From assembly GCA_050252075.1 (NCBI GenBank), contig JBFWLP010000104.1, positions 1 through 11,548 of the forward strand: a DNA stretch of 11,548 nucleotides, read 5' to 3'. Positions 1-6,848 of the stretch are shown here, in pieces. Within the stretch, counting starts at the first letter, position 1; every line of letters starts with the position of its first letter. The stretch comes from JAAYGT01 sp050252075 (lineage in GTDB: Bacteria; Pseudomonadota; Gammaproteobacteria; Burkholderiales; Burkholderiaceae_B). The translations under genes were made by a program, and so were the position numbers. The notes below the pieces were generated by a model, which saw only the letters and a program-made list of their open reading frames with translations, ran no database searches and had not been told where the DNA came from.

Positions 1-347
1 GCCTGGCCCCCTATGGCGCCGCTGCCTTGCAGACGCTGCAACGTCTGGCGCTGGCCGATGTGCTCCGCGAAAAGTTTGTGCAGGGCGAGAACATCAGCCA
101 GGCGTACCAATTTGTTGCCACCGGAAATGCGCCGCTGGGATTCGTGGCGCTTTCCCAGGTGTTTGACAATGGGCGTCTGACCCAAGGCTCTGCCTGGATT
201 GTGCCGCAAGCACTGTACGAGCCCATCCGCCAGCAAGCCATTGTGCTTGTCAACGGCAAGGAAAACGCCGTGGCATTCAAACTGACGCAGTACATGAGGG
301 GTGAGGTTGCCCGCCGCATCATCCGTTCCTACGGCTACGACTTCTAA
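1..347 (+). CDS. modA: ModA, molybdate ABC transporter substrate-binding protein (3' part only)
   Basis: This is the C-terminal part of the periplasmic molybdate-binding protein that delivers molybdate (or tungstate) to ModBC. The gene runs in from the left edge; the frame is open from base 3 to a TAA at 345-347, giving about 114 residues. Seen: an LAPYG-type stretch at the edge, GENISQAYQFVATGNAPLGF, a VALSQV segment, WIVP, and a C-terminal IIRSYGY motif. Together these match the second lobe of ModA, whose usual length is about 250 residues. Signal peptide and N-terminal lobe lie outside the window. The gene is followed after 9 nt by modB, so the three mod genes form one operon. The only internal start-like codon (TTG at 27) is not a real start, because homology continues upstream of it. 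Confidence 0.93.
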   Translation, partial: LAPYGAAALQTLQRLALADVLREKFVQGENISQAYQFVATGNAPLGFVALSQVFDNGRLTQGSAWIVPQALYEPIRQQAIVLVNGKENAVAFKLTQYMRGEVARRIIRSYGYDF

Positions 348-355
348 GGTGTCGC

Positions 356-1036
356 TTGATCCATCATCCCGCCTGGCAGGCCATTTGGCTGACGCTCGAA
401 CTGGCAACATTGACGACGCTGCTATTGCTGCTTATTGCGACGCCGCTGGCGTGGTGGCTGTCGCAAACCCGTTCGCGCTGGCGCGCCCCGGTCAGCGCCC
501 TGGTCACATTGCCGCTGGTATTGCCGCCTACGGTGCTGGGCTTCTATCTTCTGGTCATCATGGGGCCTGACGGCCCGCTGGGGCAGCTGACGCAGGCGTT
601 AGGCTGGGGCACACTGTCGTTCACGTTCACCGGTTTGCTGGTGGGTTCCATCATTTTCTCCCTGCCGTTCGCTGTGCAGCCCATCCAGCATGCGTTCGAG
701 TCCATCGGGCCGCGCCCACTAGAGGTGGCTGCCACACTGCGCGCCCATCCGCTCGATGCTTTCCTGTCGGTCGCCCTGCCGCTTGCCCGCCCTGGTTTGC
801 TGACGGCGGCGATTCTCAGTTTTGCGCACACGGTGGGAGAGTTCGGGGTGGTGCTGATGATCGGCGGCAGTATTCCGGGCAAAACGCAGGTTGTCTCTAC
901 GCTGATCTACGGCCATGTTGAAGCCATGGAGTACGCTCAGGCCCATTGGCTGGCGGGCGGCATGGTTGTTTTCTCTTTCGTGGTGTTGTGGGTGCTTTCG
1001 GCGCTGAAACGTAATGCAGCGAGTGTGATGCGGTGA
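356..1036 (+). CDS. modB: ModB, molybdate ABC transporter permease
   Basis: Inner-membrane permease of the molybdate importer, 226 residues, the normal ModB length. Seen: about five hydrophobic segments (roughly residues 10-36, 47-70, 90-112, 145-170 and 200-217), the LPLVLPPTVLGFYLL stretch near 52-66 typical of ModB, and the EAA cytoplasmic loop at about 123-149 (EVAATLRAHP...LPLARPG), which docks on the ATPase. GEFGVVLMIGG (161-171) and the GKTQVVSTLIY stretch (175-185) are also typical. The start is a TTG at 356, preceded by AAGG (346-349) at 6-nt spacing and lying just after the modA stop. No ATG is available near the N-terminus, and residue 1 fits the family N-terminus well. It overlaps modC by 3 nt. 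Confidence 0.96.
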   Translation: MIHHPAWQAIWLTLELATLTTLLLLLIATPLAWWLSQTRSRWRAPVSALVTLPLVLPPTVLGFYLLVIMGPDGPLGQLTQALGWGTLSFTFTGLLVGSIIFSLPFAVQPIQHAFESIGPRPLEVAATLRAHPLDAFLSVALPLARPGLLTAAILSFAHTVGEFGVVLMIGGSIPGKTQVVSTLIYGHVEAMEYAQAHWLAGGMVVFSFVVLWVLSALKRNAASVMR

Positions 1037-2118
1037 CTGGCAACGTCAACAGAATACGGCTCACGTTGCCGCGAGCCCAGTTCACTGTCGATATCGATCT
1101 GACGCTTCCGGGAACAGGCATCACAGTGCTGTTTGGCGCGTCCGGCTCGGGCAAGACTACCGTTCTGCGTTGTGTTGCCGGGCTTGAGCGAACGGCTCGC
1201 GGCATAGTGAGCGTTGGCGGTGAGCTCTGGCAGGACGATGCGCGGGGTGTTTTTTTGCCCGTCTGGCGCCGGCGCCTGGGTTATGTTTTCCAGGAACCCA
1301 GTCTGTTCGCGCATCTTGATGTGCAACGCAATCTTGAATACGGGCTGCGCCGCGCCGGGCCTTCCTGCGATCGCAAAACCCTGGACGAAGCCGTTGAACT
1401 GCTTGGAATCCGGGCTCTTTTGCAACGCAGCCCCCAGGCCTTGTCTGGCGGCGAGCGGCAACGGGTGGCGATTGCGCGGGCCTTGGCAACCCAGCCCCGT
1501 TTGTTGTTGCTGGACGAGCCATTGGCCTCTCTGGATCAGGCGCGGCGACGCGAAATTATGCCCTGGCTGGAACGCCTGCGCGATCAGCTTGCCATTCCTA
1601 TGCTTTATGTCACCCATTCCATCGATGAGCTCAGCCGGCTGGCCGACCAGGTTGTCGTGCTCGACCAAGGCCGTGTGACGACGGCGGGGCCCGTGGGTGA
1701 GCTTATGGCACGCAGCGGCTGGACGGAACTCACGGGGGAAGAGGCGTCAACCGTGATCCAGGGCGTTGTGGCCGAATGCGATGCGCACTGGCATCTTGCC
1801 CGTGTGCAGCTTGACGACGGTAGTTTGCTGGTGCGTGATGGCGGCCTGACTCCAGGACGCTCCGTACGGTTGCGTGTGTTGGCCTCCGATGTCGGCCTGG
1901 CGCTGGATGAGCCCCGGCGCAGCAGTATCCGGAACCATCTGCGCGGCGTGGTCGATGCGGTCATGAATGACGCGCATCCGGCGCAGGCCTTGGTTCGTGT
2001 GCGTTGCGGCGGGCAGTTGTTTATTTCCCGTGTTACGCGCAAGTCTGTCCAGGAACTGGGTATCCGGCCGTCAATAACCGTATGGGTACTGTTGAAATCG
2101 GTTGCCGTGATTGTCTAG
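1033..2118 (+). CDS. modC: ModC, molybdate ABC transporter ATP-binding protein with C-terminal Mop/TOBE domain
   Basis: Cytoplasmic ATPase that powers molybdate import through ModB, 361 residues. Seen in order: Walker A GASGSGKT (35-42), Q-loop Gln87, ABC signature LSGGERQ (137-143), Walker B LLLLDEP (157-163), D-loop SLD, and H-loop His195 in YVTHS. A C-terminal Mop/TOBE domain (about 297-361, starting SSIRNHLRG and ending in a LLKSVAV strand) is the oxyanion-binding regulatory module that separates ModC from generic ABC ATPases. All catalytic residues are present. It starts at GTG 1033, whose last two bases overlap the modB TGA (1034-1036), indicating translational coupling. modC ends 63 bp short of the convergent potassium-transport gene. 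No ModE regulator is present in the window. Confidence 0.96.
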   Translation: MTGNVNRIRLTLPRAQFTVDIDLTLPGTGITVLFGASGSGKTTVLRCVAGLERTARGIVSVGGELWQDDARGVFLPVWRRRLGYVFQEPSLFAHLDVQRNLEYGLRRAGPSCDRKTLDEAVELLGIRALLQRSPQALSGGERQRVAIARALATQPRLLLLDEPLASLDQARRREIMPWLERLRDQLAIPMLYVTHSIDELSRLADQVVVLDQGRVTTAGPVGELMARSGWTELTGEEASTVIQGVVAECDAHWHLARVQLDDGSLLVRDGGLTPGRSVRLRVLASDVGLALDEPRRSSIRNHLRGVVDAVMNDAHPAQALVRVRCGGQLFISRVTRKSVQELGIRPSITVWVLLKSVAVIV

Positions 2119-2181
2119 TCGCGGCAGGGCCCATACGGAATTTTGTCCCGTCGTCATCGTCGAGGCGGCGGGCGTTGTGCG

Positions 2182-3555
2182 TTAACCCACCTGGAACTCA
2201 GCCTCCGGATAGCGGATGCGGCTGCGTTTCTGGGTGGCGATTGAGTACACCAGGGTCAGGGGCCCCAGCCGTCCTGCAAACATGAGTAGCGTGAGCACAG
2301 CCTGGCTGGGTTCGGAGAGTATGGCGGTGGTATTGCGGGTGAGTCCGGTGGTGGCTAGTGCCGAGATGACCTCGAACAAAACGTCCAGGAACGGAACCCG
2401 TTCCTGTTCGATGACCAGAATAATGAAAACACCGCCGAGCATCATGAAAACGGTCACCAGCAATAGTGCGAGTGCCTTCTGAACCGTGTCAGGCGATACT
2501 GATCGCCGGAACAGAACGACTTCGGGGCGGTGGCGCACAAACGACCACGCGGCAGACAGCAAAACAACACATGTTCCGATTTTTATGCCCCCGGCGGTGC
2601 TGAGTGAAGCTCCTCCGATGAACATGAGCACCATGATCAGCAGCGTTGTGCTGTCGTGAAAAGCGGTGATGTCAAGAGTGGCAAAGCCCGCGGTTCGGGA
2701 AGTGACGCTATAAAACCAGGCATTCAGCAGCCCGTCACCGGGCGACAAGGCAGCGAGCGTGGCGGGATTGTTGTGCTCCAGCCACCAGAATAGTATTAAC
2801 CCCAGAACGTTCAGCGCTGCCGTCACGGCAAGAATTATTTTGGTGTAAGGCAGCAGGCCGGCCCAGGCGCGCTTGCGCCACAGCTCGTTGATCACGGTGA
2901 ACCCCAGGCCGCCGGAAATAATGCAAAGGCAGATAATGACCAGGCTGACGCCGTCTGTGGTGAATCGTCCTAAACTATCGGCGTACAGGGCAAAGCCCGC
3001 GTTGTTGAAGGCTGACACTGTGTGAAACGTCGCCTGAAAAGCGGCTTGTGGCCAGGGCATGTCGCGGCTCCACCACACCGCCAGACAGGCACCGGCCAAC
3101 AGTTCGACGAACAGAGAGAGCTTCAGTATGCCGAAGGCAGTGGACTGAATTTTTGTGACACTGGTTTGATCGAAGACTTGCAATGCAAGCGCCTGCTGAT
3201 GCAGGCTCAGGCGCTTGCCCAGCGTGATCGCCGAAATGACGGCAAACGTTACAAAGCCAAGGCCGCCAAGCTGGATCAGCATCATCAGGACAAGCTGGCC
3301 GAAAGCCGTCAGTTGCGTGCCCGGATCAATAATCGACAAACCCGTGACGGTGACTGCCGATGTGGCGGTGAAGAACGCCGGGAACAGACCAAACGGTTCA
3401 CGCTGAGAAACGGGCAGCCACAGCAGCAGCGTACCCGCCCCGATCAGCGCAAGAAAGCCCATCGCCAGAACGGCGGGCGGGCTGGCTTTCAGGATTCGGG
3501 CACGGGGTGCCGGGGTAGCTTGCGTGGGGCGGTAAGACGGTAACCAGTTGCGCAT
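2182..3555 (-). CDS. KtrB/TrkH-family potassium uptake channel subunit
   Basis: Integral membrane K+ translocation subunit of the TrkH/KtrB superfamily, 457 residues, close to KtrB length. Four M1-P-M2 repeats can be followed through their pore loops, each with its filter glycine: G72 (VTVTGLS), G187 (FNNAGF), G290 (SRTAGF) and G404 (LATTGLT). The segment FIGGASLSTAGGIKIGT (312-328) matches the flexible intramembrane gating loop of KtrB, and GRLGPLT (428-434) is a further family hallmark. The start is set at ATG 3555, which has AAAGG (3564-3568) at 8-nt spacing. An in-frame TTG at 3612 would add 19 residues without a good ribosome site. Such channels usually need a cytoplasmic RCK-type partner (KtrA/TrkA); none is encoded here. 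It is convergent with modC and downstream of the GlcG-like gene on the same strand. Confidence 0.92.
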   Translation of the reverse strand: MRNWLPSYRPTQATPAPRARILKASPPAVLAMGFLALIGAGTLLLWLPVSQREPFGLFPAFFTATSAVTVTGLSIIDPGTQLTAFGQLVLMMLIQLGGLGFVTFAVISAITLGKRLSLHQQALALQVFDQTSVTKIQSTAFGILKLSLFVELLAGACLAVWWSRDMPWPQAAFQATFHTVSAFNNAGFALYADSLGRFTTDGVSLVIICLCIISGGLGFTVINELWRKRAWAGLLPYTKIILAVTAALNVLGLILFWWLEHNNPATLAALSPGDGLLNAWFYSVTSRTAGFATLDITAFHDSTTLLIMVLMFIGGASLSTAGGIKIGTCVVLLSAAWSFVRHRPEVVLFRRSVSPDTVQKALALLLVTVFMMLGGVFIILVIEQERVPFLDVLFEVISALATTGLTRNTTAILSEPSQAVLTLLMFAGRLGPLTLVYSIATQKRSRIRYPEAEFQVG

Positions 3556-3563
3556 CGGCGCGG

Positions 3564-3568
3564 CCTTT
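3564..3568 (-). promoter_or_regulatory. Ribosome binding site selecting the KtrB-like start
   Basis: AAAGG on the minus strand, 8 nt before the ATG at 3555. It favours this start over the upstream in-frame TTG at 3612. Confidence 0.5.
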
Positions 3569-3664
3569 GAACGGAACTTGAGGCGATCCTCAGGCGCGAT
3601 GTTACACGGCAAACCGATAGCAATTCCACCGCCGTACGATTTCCTGAAAGCGCGAGGGTACGGT

Positions 3665-4147
3665 TTACTGGGCGCCGATGGCTTTCAGCCCGGCCGCTGC
3701 GCACGTGGTGTCGATATCTCCCGAGGGCGCGCCACCGACGCCGATGCCGGCCACCAGCGCCTTGTCAAACCGCACAGGCAGTCCGCCTGCCTGAATGACA
3801 AGCCGTGGATCCATGTCCCGCAGCCCATCGTTCGCAGGTTTGCCCGCAATGAAGTCGGCCAGCCCGCCGGTGTCCCGTCCCAAGGCGGCGGCCGCGAAAG
3901 CCTTGCCTTGTGCGCTCGCACCGGTGTGCGGGCCGGAGTTGTCTGCCTTCAGCAGAACTTTGGTAGCGCCGTCGCGAGCGACGACGGCCACGCTTACGTT
4001 GTGCCCCAACGCGGCACATGCCGCCAAGGCTTCCGTAGCCGCTTTGGTGGCCAGTTCGAGAGGCAGGTAGGGCGAGGTGGGCAGCGGTTGCGCGGTGACG
4101 GCCAGCGGTGACAACAGTGCAGAGATAATGAAAAGTTTACGAATCAT
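3665..4147 (-). CDS. Secreted GlcG/HbpS-family (DUF336) protein
   Basis: A 160-residue protein of the GlcG/HbpS family, predicted to be exported. Seen: an N-terminal signal peptide (MIRK, hydrophobic 5-17, likely cut after AVTA at 16-19), then a single compact domain with the family pattern: VSVAVVARDGATKVLL (51-66), GASAQGKAFAAAALGR (76-91), a GGLPV stretch (121-125) and the C-terminal GIGVGGAPSGDIDTTCA (134-150). Known for the family: Streptomyces HbpS binds haem and iron and modulates the SenS kinase, while GlcG is of unclear function; homologues also occur near PQQ-dependent alcohol oxidation genes. Start chosen at ATG 4147 because AAGGAG (4154-4159) sits 6 nt upstream; an upstream in-frame start at 4177 would spoil the signal peptide. 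It follows the response regulator gene after 103 bp. Ligand and function are not determined by the sequence. Confidence 0.87.
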   Translation of the reverse strand: MIRKLFIISALLSPLAVTAQPLPTSPYLPLELATKAATEALAACAALGHNVSVAVVARDGATKVLLKADNSGPHTGASAQGKAFAAAALGRDTGGLADFIAGKPANDGLRDMDPRLVIQAGGLPVRFDKALVAGIGVGGAPSGDIDTTCAAAGLKAIGAQ

Positions 4148-4153
4148 GATGGG

Positions 4154-4159
4154 CTCCTT
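4154..4159 (-). promoter_or_regulatory. Strong ribosome binding site of the GlcG/HbpS-like gene
   Basis: AAGGAG on the minus strand, 6 nt before ATG 4147. This is the best Shine-Dalgarno match in the window and fixes the start that yields a clean signal peptide. Confidence 0.75.
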
Positions 4160-4219
4160 GCCGCGGGTGAATAACAAAAATAGACAGGCACAGATTACTG
4201 CCGGGCGTCCTGCCTGCCC

Positions 4220-4256
4220 ATTCGTAGTCTTTTCGGGTCTATCCGTAGTTCTACGG
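4220..4256 (-). promoter_or_regulatory. CTACGR repeat cluster, candidate operator of the adjacent response regulator
   Basis: On the minus strand two 9-bp direct repeats, ACTACGGAT (4241-4249) and ACTACGAAT (4220-4228), match at 8 of 9 bases and are offset by exactly 21 bp, two helical turns. A third CTACGG lies inverted at 4251-4256, making a perfect CCGTAG-TT-CTACGG palindrome (4243-4256) that overlaps the regulator's own TAG stop. An AT-rich TATTTTT (about 4176-4182) downstream could be a -10 element. No good -35 is seen, as expected of an activator-dependent promoter. Binding by the neighbouring LuxR-type regulator is inferred. Confidence 0.45.
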
Positions 4257-4862
4257 AGCCAGGGATCCGCCTTCCAGCCAAAGGCGAGTCATTTCGGCCG
4301 GCGATGTGGTTCCCAGTTTGGCGCCTATCGATGCTCTGTGGCTTTCTACGGTGCGTGGCGAAAGATCCAGGCCGTCTGCAATTTCCCGGCTGGTGTAGCC
4401 GGCCGCCACGCGGCTCAGCACTTCGCGTTCACGTACCGTGAGCGTGGCGAGCAGGGCACGGGTTTCTTCCTTTTCAGCTTCTTCCCCAAGCCGGCGGCGC
4501 AAGGCTGTCTGGGCGCGCTGAATGGTGTCGATCAAATCCTGCTCGTCGATGGGCTTGGACAGAAAGTCGATGGCGCCGTTGCGAAACGCCTGCCGGCAGG
4601 CTTCGATATCACCGTGGCCGGAAATAACGATAGTCGGCCAGGTGATACCCCGGGCCGTAAGGGTTTCTTGCAGGCGCAAGCCGGAAACAGCCGGCATGCG
4701 GATGTCCAGAATCAGGCACCCCGGCGCCAGCTGATCGAGCTGGGCCAGGAAAGCCAGGGGGTCTGAAAAAGTTTGCACCTTTATGTCGACCGTTGACAGC
4801 AGCAGAGACAGCGCGCGCCGCACGGCATCATCGTCGTCGACAAGATACACGGGGTTCGTCAT
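4251..4862 (-). CDS. FixJ/NarL-type two-component response regulator
   Basis: A 203-residue cytoplasmic response regulator, phosphorylated by the kinase encoded just upstream and acting as a transcription factor. Receiver domain about 5-120: acidic pocket D9/D10, phospho-acceptor D53 (LILDIRMP), Ser81 of the switch (VISGHG) and Lys103 (LSKP). A short charged linker (about 121-135) leads to a LuxR-type helix-turn-helix at about 139-195 (LTVREREVLSRVAAGYTSRE, then RTVESHRASI). The order and the SGHGD / AIDFLSKP segments resemble FixJ more than NarL. Start taken at ATG 4862, whose ATGA overlaps the kinase TGA and has GAGG (4870-4873) 7 nt upstream; a start at 4898 would add 12 residues with no family match. 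Targets are unknown; the repeats after its stop are a candidate site. Confidence 0.94.
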   Translation of the reverse strand: MTNPVYLVDDDDAVRRALSLLLSTVDIKVQTFSDPLAFLAQLDQLAPGCLILDIRMPAVSGLRLQETLTARGITWPTIVISGHGDIEACRQAFRNGAIDFLSKPIDEQDLIDTIQRAQTALRRRLGEEAEKEETRALLATLTVREREVLSRVAAGYTSREIADGLDLSPRTVESHRASIGAKLGTTSPAEMTRLWLEGGSLAP

Positions 4863-6406
4863 AACGCAGCCTCGTCGGGTTCGGCGCTGGGCAGACACAC
4901 CCGGAATGTGGCACCGGTGGCGGTGTCTACCAGCGACAGGTCGCCGCCGGCCCGTTCCACCAGGCGCTGGCTCAGCGTCAGCCCCAGACCCGTTCCGTGA
5001 GGGCGTGTGGTGGTGAACGGGGCAAACAGGCGGGCGCGCACCGTGTCCGGTACTCCGGGTCCGTTGTCCATGATGTCCAGCAGGGCAAGGTTTCCCTCGC
5101 GATGGAGCTTGACGATAACCCGTGGATCTGTGGCGGCACCCGTTGTGGCCTCGATCGCGTTGCGTACCAGATTGAAGGCGACTTGCTCCATTTCCACCGG
5201 GTCGGCCCGAATCAGAACCGGCGCGCCGGGTAACCGGAATTCCACGCGGACATTGCCGGCGGCCGCTTCCCGCGACAACAGGACGTTGACATTGGCCAGC
5301 GCCACGCGCAAGTCCATCACGCCGGGGCGAGGGCCCTGCGGGCGCGACCAGTTGCGAAGGCGTTCCAGCAGCGCGGCGGCGCGCTGCGCCTGCGTGACGG
5401 TTTCACCGAGCACCTGACGCACCATGCCGGTATCGCCCCGCTCAAGAAGGCGCTTGCCTGCCTGGGCCTGGGCCAGGATGGCGGTAAGCGGTTGAGTGAG
5501 CTCGTGCGCAATACCGCCCGCCATTTCTCCCAGGGTATTCACCCGGGAGGCGTGTGCCAGGCGCGATTCCAGGGAGCTAAGGCGGGCGCCCTCGACGGCT
5601 GCTCGCATTTTTGCCCGCTGGCGCAGGAGTAAAAGCAAGGCCAGTGCCATCAGGGCGCTTGCTGACAGCAGGATAATCATTGGCAGCACAGGAAACAGGT
5701 CGGCAAACCCGAGCCGCTGCCGGGTTTGAAGAAGCAACGGCTGTGAGGAGCTAGCAAGTGGCTGGGAAAAGTGCAGGGCAAGCGGATGCCCGGGTGCCCC
5801 TGGAACAAGCGTCTGGCCATCAGGCAGTGACAACTGCAGCGTCGTATCTGCGTTGCGCCAGAAAGACCCAATGTCGTGTATGAGCTTGTAGGCATCAATA
5901 CCGAGCATCAGGCCGTACAGTGCTGTGTCCGTGTTCGGGCTGCGCTTGACCAGAATGTAGTGTGCCGGTGTCAAAGGGTGCTTTTGTATCGCAACGGTCG
6001 TGCGGGCGGCGTTTGCTGCCGACCGGACTGTCCCGGCCAGCGCCGGGTCGACCGGCTGGGTGCCGACGGCAGGTGCCGAGTTGACCAGCGGAACAAGAAG
6101 AACGTTGTCAATGCGCGGATAGAAACGGGTGATTGTATCGGCAACATTCAGGAACAGCGAATGATCGGGATCAAGCGGAGCCTGTGCGATTGCGGATAAT
6201 GCGGTCAGGTGCGCATCGTGCTGGTCAACCCGTTGCGATAACAGGCTGTGCAGGGTGCGGCTTTCTTCGTTGAACTGTGTTCGCAGCGCCTGATAGTGCC
6301 AGGCGGCGACACCGGCACATGCCGCCAGCAGCACTGCACAGCCGGCAAGGGTGACGAACCATCGCCTACGCAGGTGGCCGACGATAACAGATAGGCGGGT
6401 GTTCAT
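4859..6406 (-). CDS. Membrane sensor histidine kinase
   Basis: A 515-residue inner-membrane sensor kinase. Seen: a basic N-terminus and TM1 (about 15-37), a periplasmic sensor region of roughly 200 residues (about 38-238) that I cannot assign to a named family, and TM2 (about 240-262). A short coiled linker leads to the HisKA H-box with His301 (GEMAGGIAHELTQPLTAIL). The ATPase domain has the N-box Asn416 (NLVRNAIEA), G1 box DNGPGVP (447-453), F-box FAPFTTT and G2 box GTGLGL (471-476), so all catalytic motifs are intact. No HAMP or PAS is evident. Start is ATG 6406; no strong ribosome site precedes it. The stop overlaps the regulator start (ATGA), so the two are translationally coupled. The upstream cold-shock terminator suggests its own promoter between about 6407 and 6450, though no clear one is visible. 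The signal is unknown; periplasmic or membrane-linked input is likely. Confidence 0.94.
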   Translation of the reverse strand: MNTRLSVIVGHLRRRWFVTLAGCAVLLAACAGVAAWHYQALRTQFNEESRTLHSLLSQRVDQHDAHLTALSAIAQAPLDPDHSLFLNVADTITRFYPRIDNVLLVPLVNSAPAVGTQPVDPALAGTVRSAANAARTTVAIQKHPLTPAHYILVKRSPNTDTALYGLMLGIDAYKLIHDIGSFWRNADTTLQLSLPDGQTLVPGAPGHPLALHFSQPLASSSQPLLLQTRQRLGFADLFPVLPMIILLSASALMALALLLLLRQRAKMRAAVEGARLSSLESRLAHASRVNTLGEMAGGIAHELTQPLTAILAQAQAGKRLLERGDTGMVRQVLGETVTQAQRAAALLERLRNWSRPQGPRPGVMDLRVALANVNVLLSREAAAGNVRVEFRLPGAPVLIRADPVEMEQVAFNLVRNAIEATTGAATDPRVIVKLHREGNLALLDIMDNGPGVPDTVRARLFAPFTTTRPHGTGLGLTLSQRLVERAGGDLSLVDTATGATFRVCLPSAEPDEAAL

Positions 6407-6448
6407 ACCAGGGGAATGTAACAGAAGCCGGACGGGAACAGAAAATGC

Positions 6449-6485
6449 AAAAAGGCCGGGCCCGTTGTTTCAAGGGGCCCGGCCT
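6449..6485 (-). terminator. Rho-independent terminator of the cold-shock gene
   Basis: A perfect 11-bp GC-rich stem, AGGCCGGGCCC (6453-6463) with GGGCCCGGCCT (6475-6485), encloses an 11-nt loop. On the minus strand it is followed by TTTTT (6449-6453), then GCATTTT. It lies about 50 nt after the cold-shock stop codon and shields the sensor kinase downstream. Confidence 0.92.
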
Positions 6486-6508
6486 GATCTATTCGATTGC
6501 TACGACAA

Positions 6509-6526
6509 CCGGCCCGTCAAGGCCGG
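6509..6526 (-). other. Small hairpin between the cold-shock stop and the terminator
   Basis: CCGGCC (6509-6514) and GGCCGG (6521-6526) form a 6-bp stem with a 6-nt loop, with no T run after it. Its arms are also complementary to the terminator's GGCCGG core, so alternative pairing is possible. It may simply stabilise the mRNA 3' end. Confidence 0.4.
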
Positions 6527-6534
6527 CGAAACAA

Positions 6535-6744
6535 TCAAATAACCTGGATCATGGATGCTTGCGGGCCTTTTTGGCCCTGCGTTGCAACGTATGACACACG
6601 CTGGTTCTCGTCGAGAGACCTGTGGCCTGTGCCCTGAATTTCGCTGAAGTGTGCAAACAGGTCTTTGCCGCCGGATTCGGGCGTGATAAAGCCGAATCCT
6701 TTGTCGTTGTTGAACCACTTCACAATACCGATTTCTGTTTTCAA
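6535..6744 (-). CDS. CspA-family cold-shock protein
   Basis: A 69-residue single cold-shock domain, a small OB-fold that binds single-stranded RNA and DNA and acts as an RNA chaperone. Seen: VKWFNNDKGFGFITP with RNP1 KGFGFI (15-20), RNP2 as DLFAHFS (28-34), and a C-terminal GPQASMIQV strand. Length and motifs fit the betaproteobacterial CspA group. The start is TTG at 6742-6744: an in-frame TAA (6757-6759) closes the frame five codons upstream, no ATG or GTG lies between, and AGGA (6751-6754) sits 6 nt before the TTG. It has a leader of up to 104 nt after the DUF2165 gene and its own strong terminator, so it is probably a single-gene transcript, although read-through from upstream is possible. 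Paralogues are usual, so I give no numbered symbol. Confidence 0.95.
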   Translation of the reverse strand: MKTEIGIVKWFNNDKGFGFITPESGGKDLFAHFSEIQGTGHRSLDENQRVSYVATQGQKGPQASMIQVI

Positions 6745-6848
6745 TGTAAGTCCTAGTTAAAAGGGAGACGTATCCCCGGAGCCACTATGGACGGTTTCCA
6801 CCGAAAACACCACAGACGTTACCAATTGATACATATCGGTGGATGATT
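6745..6848 (-). promoter_or_regulatory. Leader region of the cold-shock gene
   Basis: 104 bp between the DUF2165 stop and the cold-shock start. Minus-strand text can form small hairpins, CGGT-GGAA-ACCG with a GNRA-type loop and a 4-bp GGGA/TCCC stem (6763-6776) followed by TTTT. No convincing -35/-10 pair or cold-box match is seen. Leaders of this family often control translation by temperature, but that is not shown here. Confidence 0.35.

Noticed and set aside
937..1668. Minus-strand open frame of 243 codons over modB/modC
   Set aside because: Shadow of modC, whose ATPase motifs are complete on the plus strand.
2119..2181. Bidirectional terminator between modC and the KtrB-like gene
   Set aside because: Only weak 4-bp pairings (ACGG/CCGT) and no T tract on either strand are visible.
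3579..3592. TGAGG-CGAT-CCTCA hairpin as terminator of the GlcG-like gene
   Set aside because: Only five base pairs with no T run; not enough for an intrinsic terminator.
2182..3612. Longer KtrB-like protein from TTG 3612
   Set aside because: The 19 extra residues look non-conserved, and the ATG at 3555 has a better-placed ribosome site.
4077..4766. Plus-strand open frame of 229 codons spanning the regulator and the intergenic gap
   Set aside because: Antisense to the receiver and HTH domains with no recognisable motifs; the minus frame explains the sequence.
4251..4898. Longer response regulator start at 4898
   Set aside because: The extra residues do not fit a receiver N-terminus; ATG 4862 gives the usual ATGA coupling with the kinase.
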